34,606 bases of DNA from contig CANGHK010000054.1 of assembly GCA_947453625.1 (NCBI GenBank), positions 1 to 34,606 on the forward strand. Direction: 5' to 3'. The translations under genes were made by a program, and so were the position numbers. This stretch comes from Burkholderiales bacterium (GTDB lineage Bacteria > Pseudomonadota > Gammaproteobacteria > Burkholderiales > Burkholderiaceae_C). Under the pieces are notes generated by a model that saw nothing but the letters and a program-made list of their open reading frames with translations, had not been told where the DNA came from and ran no database searches. This document shows positions 33,053 to 34,606 of the stretch, piece by piece (position 1 is the first letter of the stretch; every line of letters starts with the position of its first letter).

Positions 33053-34423
33053 ATGCAATTTCATTATTTTTTGCTCGTTGCTGTCTTGCTTTTCGTACCA
33101 GGGGCTGCGTCTGCATTTGAGCGAGATGTTCACTTCGGGCTTACTAAGTGGCTTGCATTGCAAGCGGGATTTACCCTTCAACAATCCAACGCCTTGGCAA
33201 CAGGAAACCAGCGGGTCGACGCTGGCTTGATGCAGTTCATCGAACTGCTGCCCTTGTACGCTTGCCTTAACAAGGATGAAGGAAGCGCAGTCGAGGTCGG
33301 CAGGCATCACTATCCCACGGCGATGCCGGCACCGGCCCCACCCGAGCAAAGAACTGTGATTGCCGGGAGCGATCAGGCGCGACAAGCCGCGATAGCGGCG
33401 GTCGACGTGTCGGCCAATCAAGCGGGCATCATGTTGTATAAGTTTGGCGAAGCCTTGCACACGCTGCAAGACTCATGGTCACACCAGGGTATTCCCGATT
33501 CGCCGCGAACCATCGGCGGCCTGGTCGCCTGCGACGCCGGCCTGGCCTGGGCACATCCGAGCAAGAGAGGCGGATCGAGCAGCCACAAAGCGGATCTGAC
33601 ACATGCATGGCCGGCCGATGTCGTCGCGATGGCGCAGGCCACCTACGACTTGATGCTCCGCTACCCGTTGATCAGCGAGGCGAAGAGAGACTCCAAGCCC
33701 TGGCCTGCTGTCTTGCCTTCACTGACAGGCTTCGTGCGCGCATCGACCAAAGCTCAGAAAAGGCATTGGTTCGCTGCCCAAGGCATTGCCGATGTTTCGT
33801 TTCTCGAGGGCATCACGCTGCAGGATGGCGGCGAGGCTTTCACACAGCGTTGGGATGGGCACAAACTGCCGAAACTCTCGACACTCCAGTCGACCCAGCC
33901 TCAAGTCGATCCTGAACTGCTGGATTTTTTCAGTCGATTCATTGCGCAATGGGTGTCCAGCGACGACTTCGATGCGTTGGCTTCGGACTTTGCTGCTGAG
34001 CCCAAGCGGCCGAGTGACAACACGCCGGGCGCTTCCAAGGCCATGGGCAGAACGGAACTCGTTGCTCGTTTGACCGCTTGGCGGGTCCGCGATCACGGTT
34101 TGGTTGCCGGCATCGCCCATTCGCCGCAAGGCTTGAGCTCACAGCAACGCAACACCATCTTGTCGCTGTCAAAAGGACGCGACGGACTCGCGCGCTATGA
34201 CGCGCCCGGTGATGCGCTTTTCCCGCTGATGGTCAAGACGCGCGACCCCGCACCGCTGCTGGGTTTTCTGGTCAACCGATTTACCCCGCTAGCCGATGGG
34301 CACGAGCGGGCAACAGCGACCCTGAAATTTCGGCACACACCCTACGACACCGTTCAGGTGTTCGCGCAACGCCTGAATGGCCGCTGGCACATTGTCTCGC
34401 TCGCTGCGGTGGTTGATCATTGA
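33053..34423 (+). CDS. Secreted phospholipase-C/S1-P1-nuclease-like metallo-hydrolase (copy 2)
   Basis: A 456-residue exported paralog of 15642-17021. A signal peptide (FLLVAVLLFVPGAASA) is followed by FERDVHFGLTKWLALQAGF. Candidate metal ligands are H27 (DVHFG), D56 (QRVDAG), and H136-x3-D140-x3-H144 (ALHTLQDSWSHQG), plus a His-rich segment SSHKADLTHAWPADV at about 176-190. The C-terminal block RHTPYDTVQVF matches copy 1. It is transcribed away from the cupredoxin/membrane-protein pair. The substrate is unknown. Confidence 0.83.
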   Translation: MQFHYFLLVAVLLFVPGAASAFERDVHFGLTKWLALQAGFTLQQSNALATGNQRVDAGLMQFIELLPLYACLNKDEGSAVEVGRHHYPTAMPAPAPPEQRTVIAGSDQARQAAIAAVDVSANQAGIMLYKFGEALHTLQDSWSHQGIPDSPRTIGGLVACDAGLAWAHPSKRGGSSSHKADLTHAWPADVVAMAQATYDLMLRYPLISEAKRDSKPWPAVLPSLTGFVRASTKAQKRHWFAAQGIADVSFLEGITLQDGGEAFTQRWDGHKLPKLSTLQSTQPQVDPELLDFFSRFIAQWVSSDDFDALASDFAAEPKRPSDNTPGASKAMGRTELVARLTAWRVRDHGLVAGIAHSPQGLSSQQRNTILSLSKGRDGLARYDAPGDALFPLMVKTRDPAPLLGFLVNRFTPLADGHERATATLKFRHTPYDTVQVFAQRLNGRWHIVSLAAVVDH

Positions 34424-34527
34424 ATTCGAGACGACGATGAACTGTTGCCGGCCGACAACCCCCCCGCGTCAGAATACTTGTCACCCCGATAGAACCGACG
34501 AACAGGGGGCAAAGATGAGAGATCGAA
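34424..34527. other. Probable left end of an insertion sequence
   Basis: This stretch leads into a transposase gene. A 16-nt near-palindrome (GTTGCCGGCCGACAAC, 34445-34460, one mismatched pair) lies about 70-85 bp before the transposase start, a usual distance from an IS3-type terminal repeat. The IS boundary itself cannot be fixed without its right end. Confidence 0.35.
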
Positions 34528-34606
34528 GTGGCCAGATACGGACAAGCATTCAAGAGCAGAACGGTGGCGAGGTTGCTGCCGCCGGAGAGCGCGACGCTGG
34601 AAGTTG
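34528..34606 (+). CDS. IS3-family transposase OrfA, N-terminal fragment (cut by window end)
   Basis: From GTG 34528 the frame reads MARYGQAFKSRTVARLLPPE and continues SATLEV to the window edge. This closely matches the start of IS3-family OrfA/InsE-type proteins, whose helix-turn-helix DNA-binding domain begins with an FK-x-x-x-VARLLPPES pattern. A stop at 34516-34518 closes the frame upstream. A competing ATG at 34515 with AGGGGG 5 nt upstream opens a different frame that gives no family-like sequence. Confidence 0.6.
   Translation, partial: MARYGQAFKSRTVARLLPPESATLEV

Noticed and set aside
34515-34606. Gene starting at ATG 34515 with a strong AGGGGG
   Set aside because: The frame gives no recognisable protein, while the neighbouring frame from GTG 34528 gives a transposase-like sequence.

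Overview
The window is GC-rich and shows the gene density, short overlaps and gene families of a Gram-negative betaproteobacterium, most likely a Burkholderiales member of the Leptothrix / Ideonella / Rubrivivax kind. This is inferred from the protein families (AlkB, a GlyGly-CTERM subtilase, several LVIVD and CRTAC1 lipoproteins). No rRNA, tRNA or CRISPR array was seen.

Left part (1-13011), mixed accessory genes. The window opens inside a giant surface or secreted protein with three ~92-residue Ig-like repeats, 140 uninterrupted octapeptide repeats and a C-terminal EF-hand-like calcium domain. It is followed by a family-4 glycosyltransferase, a toxin-first type II toxin-antitoxin pair, an orphan MinD/ParA-type ATPase, an AlkB-type alkane hydroxylase, a subtilisin-like protease with a GlyGly-CTERM-like tail, and an orphan reductive-dehalogenase-like iron-sulfur protein.

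Right part (13297-34423), the most interesting region. Nearly every product carries an export signal, a lipobox or many membrane segments. A seven-gene minus-strand operon (26623 down to 15136) encodes a giant TPR + FG-GAP + ASPIC/UnbV lipoprotein, a second UnbV-like protein, an RnfD/NqrB-like UnbU membrane protein, a third CRTAC1 lipoprotein, a polytopic histidine-rich membrane protein, a phospholipase-C-like secreted metallo-hydrolase and a small secreted protein. Four junctions overlap (ATGA, ATGA, TGATG, GTGA) and one has a 2-nt gap. Divergent from it are two tandemly duplicated LVIVD beta-propeller lipoproteins that end in a good rho-independent terminator. Beyond them lie a cupredoxin-like protein plus a second copy of the polytopic membrane protein, and divergently a second copy of the phospholipase-C-like protein. 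A TPR lipoprotein converges on the operon from the left.

Taken together, 13297-34423 looks like one cell-envelope system built from duplicated modules: membrane protein + metallo-hydrolase twice, UnbV domains three times, LVIVD propellers twice. The two membrane proteins each expose a histidine right after the predicted signal-peptidase site and conserve a C-terminal histidine trio. With the cupredoxin-like neighbour this suggests a metal (possibly copper) or redox role, but substrate and reaction are unknown. The right edge of the window enters an IS3-type transposase gene.
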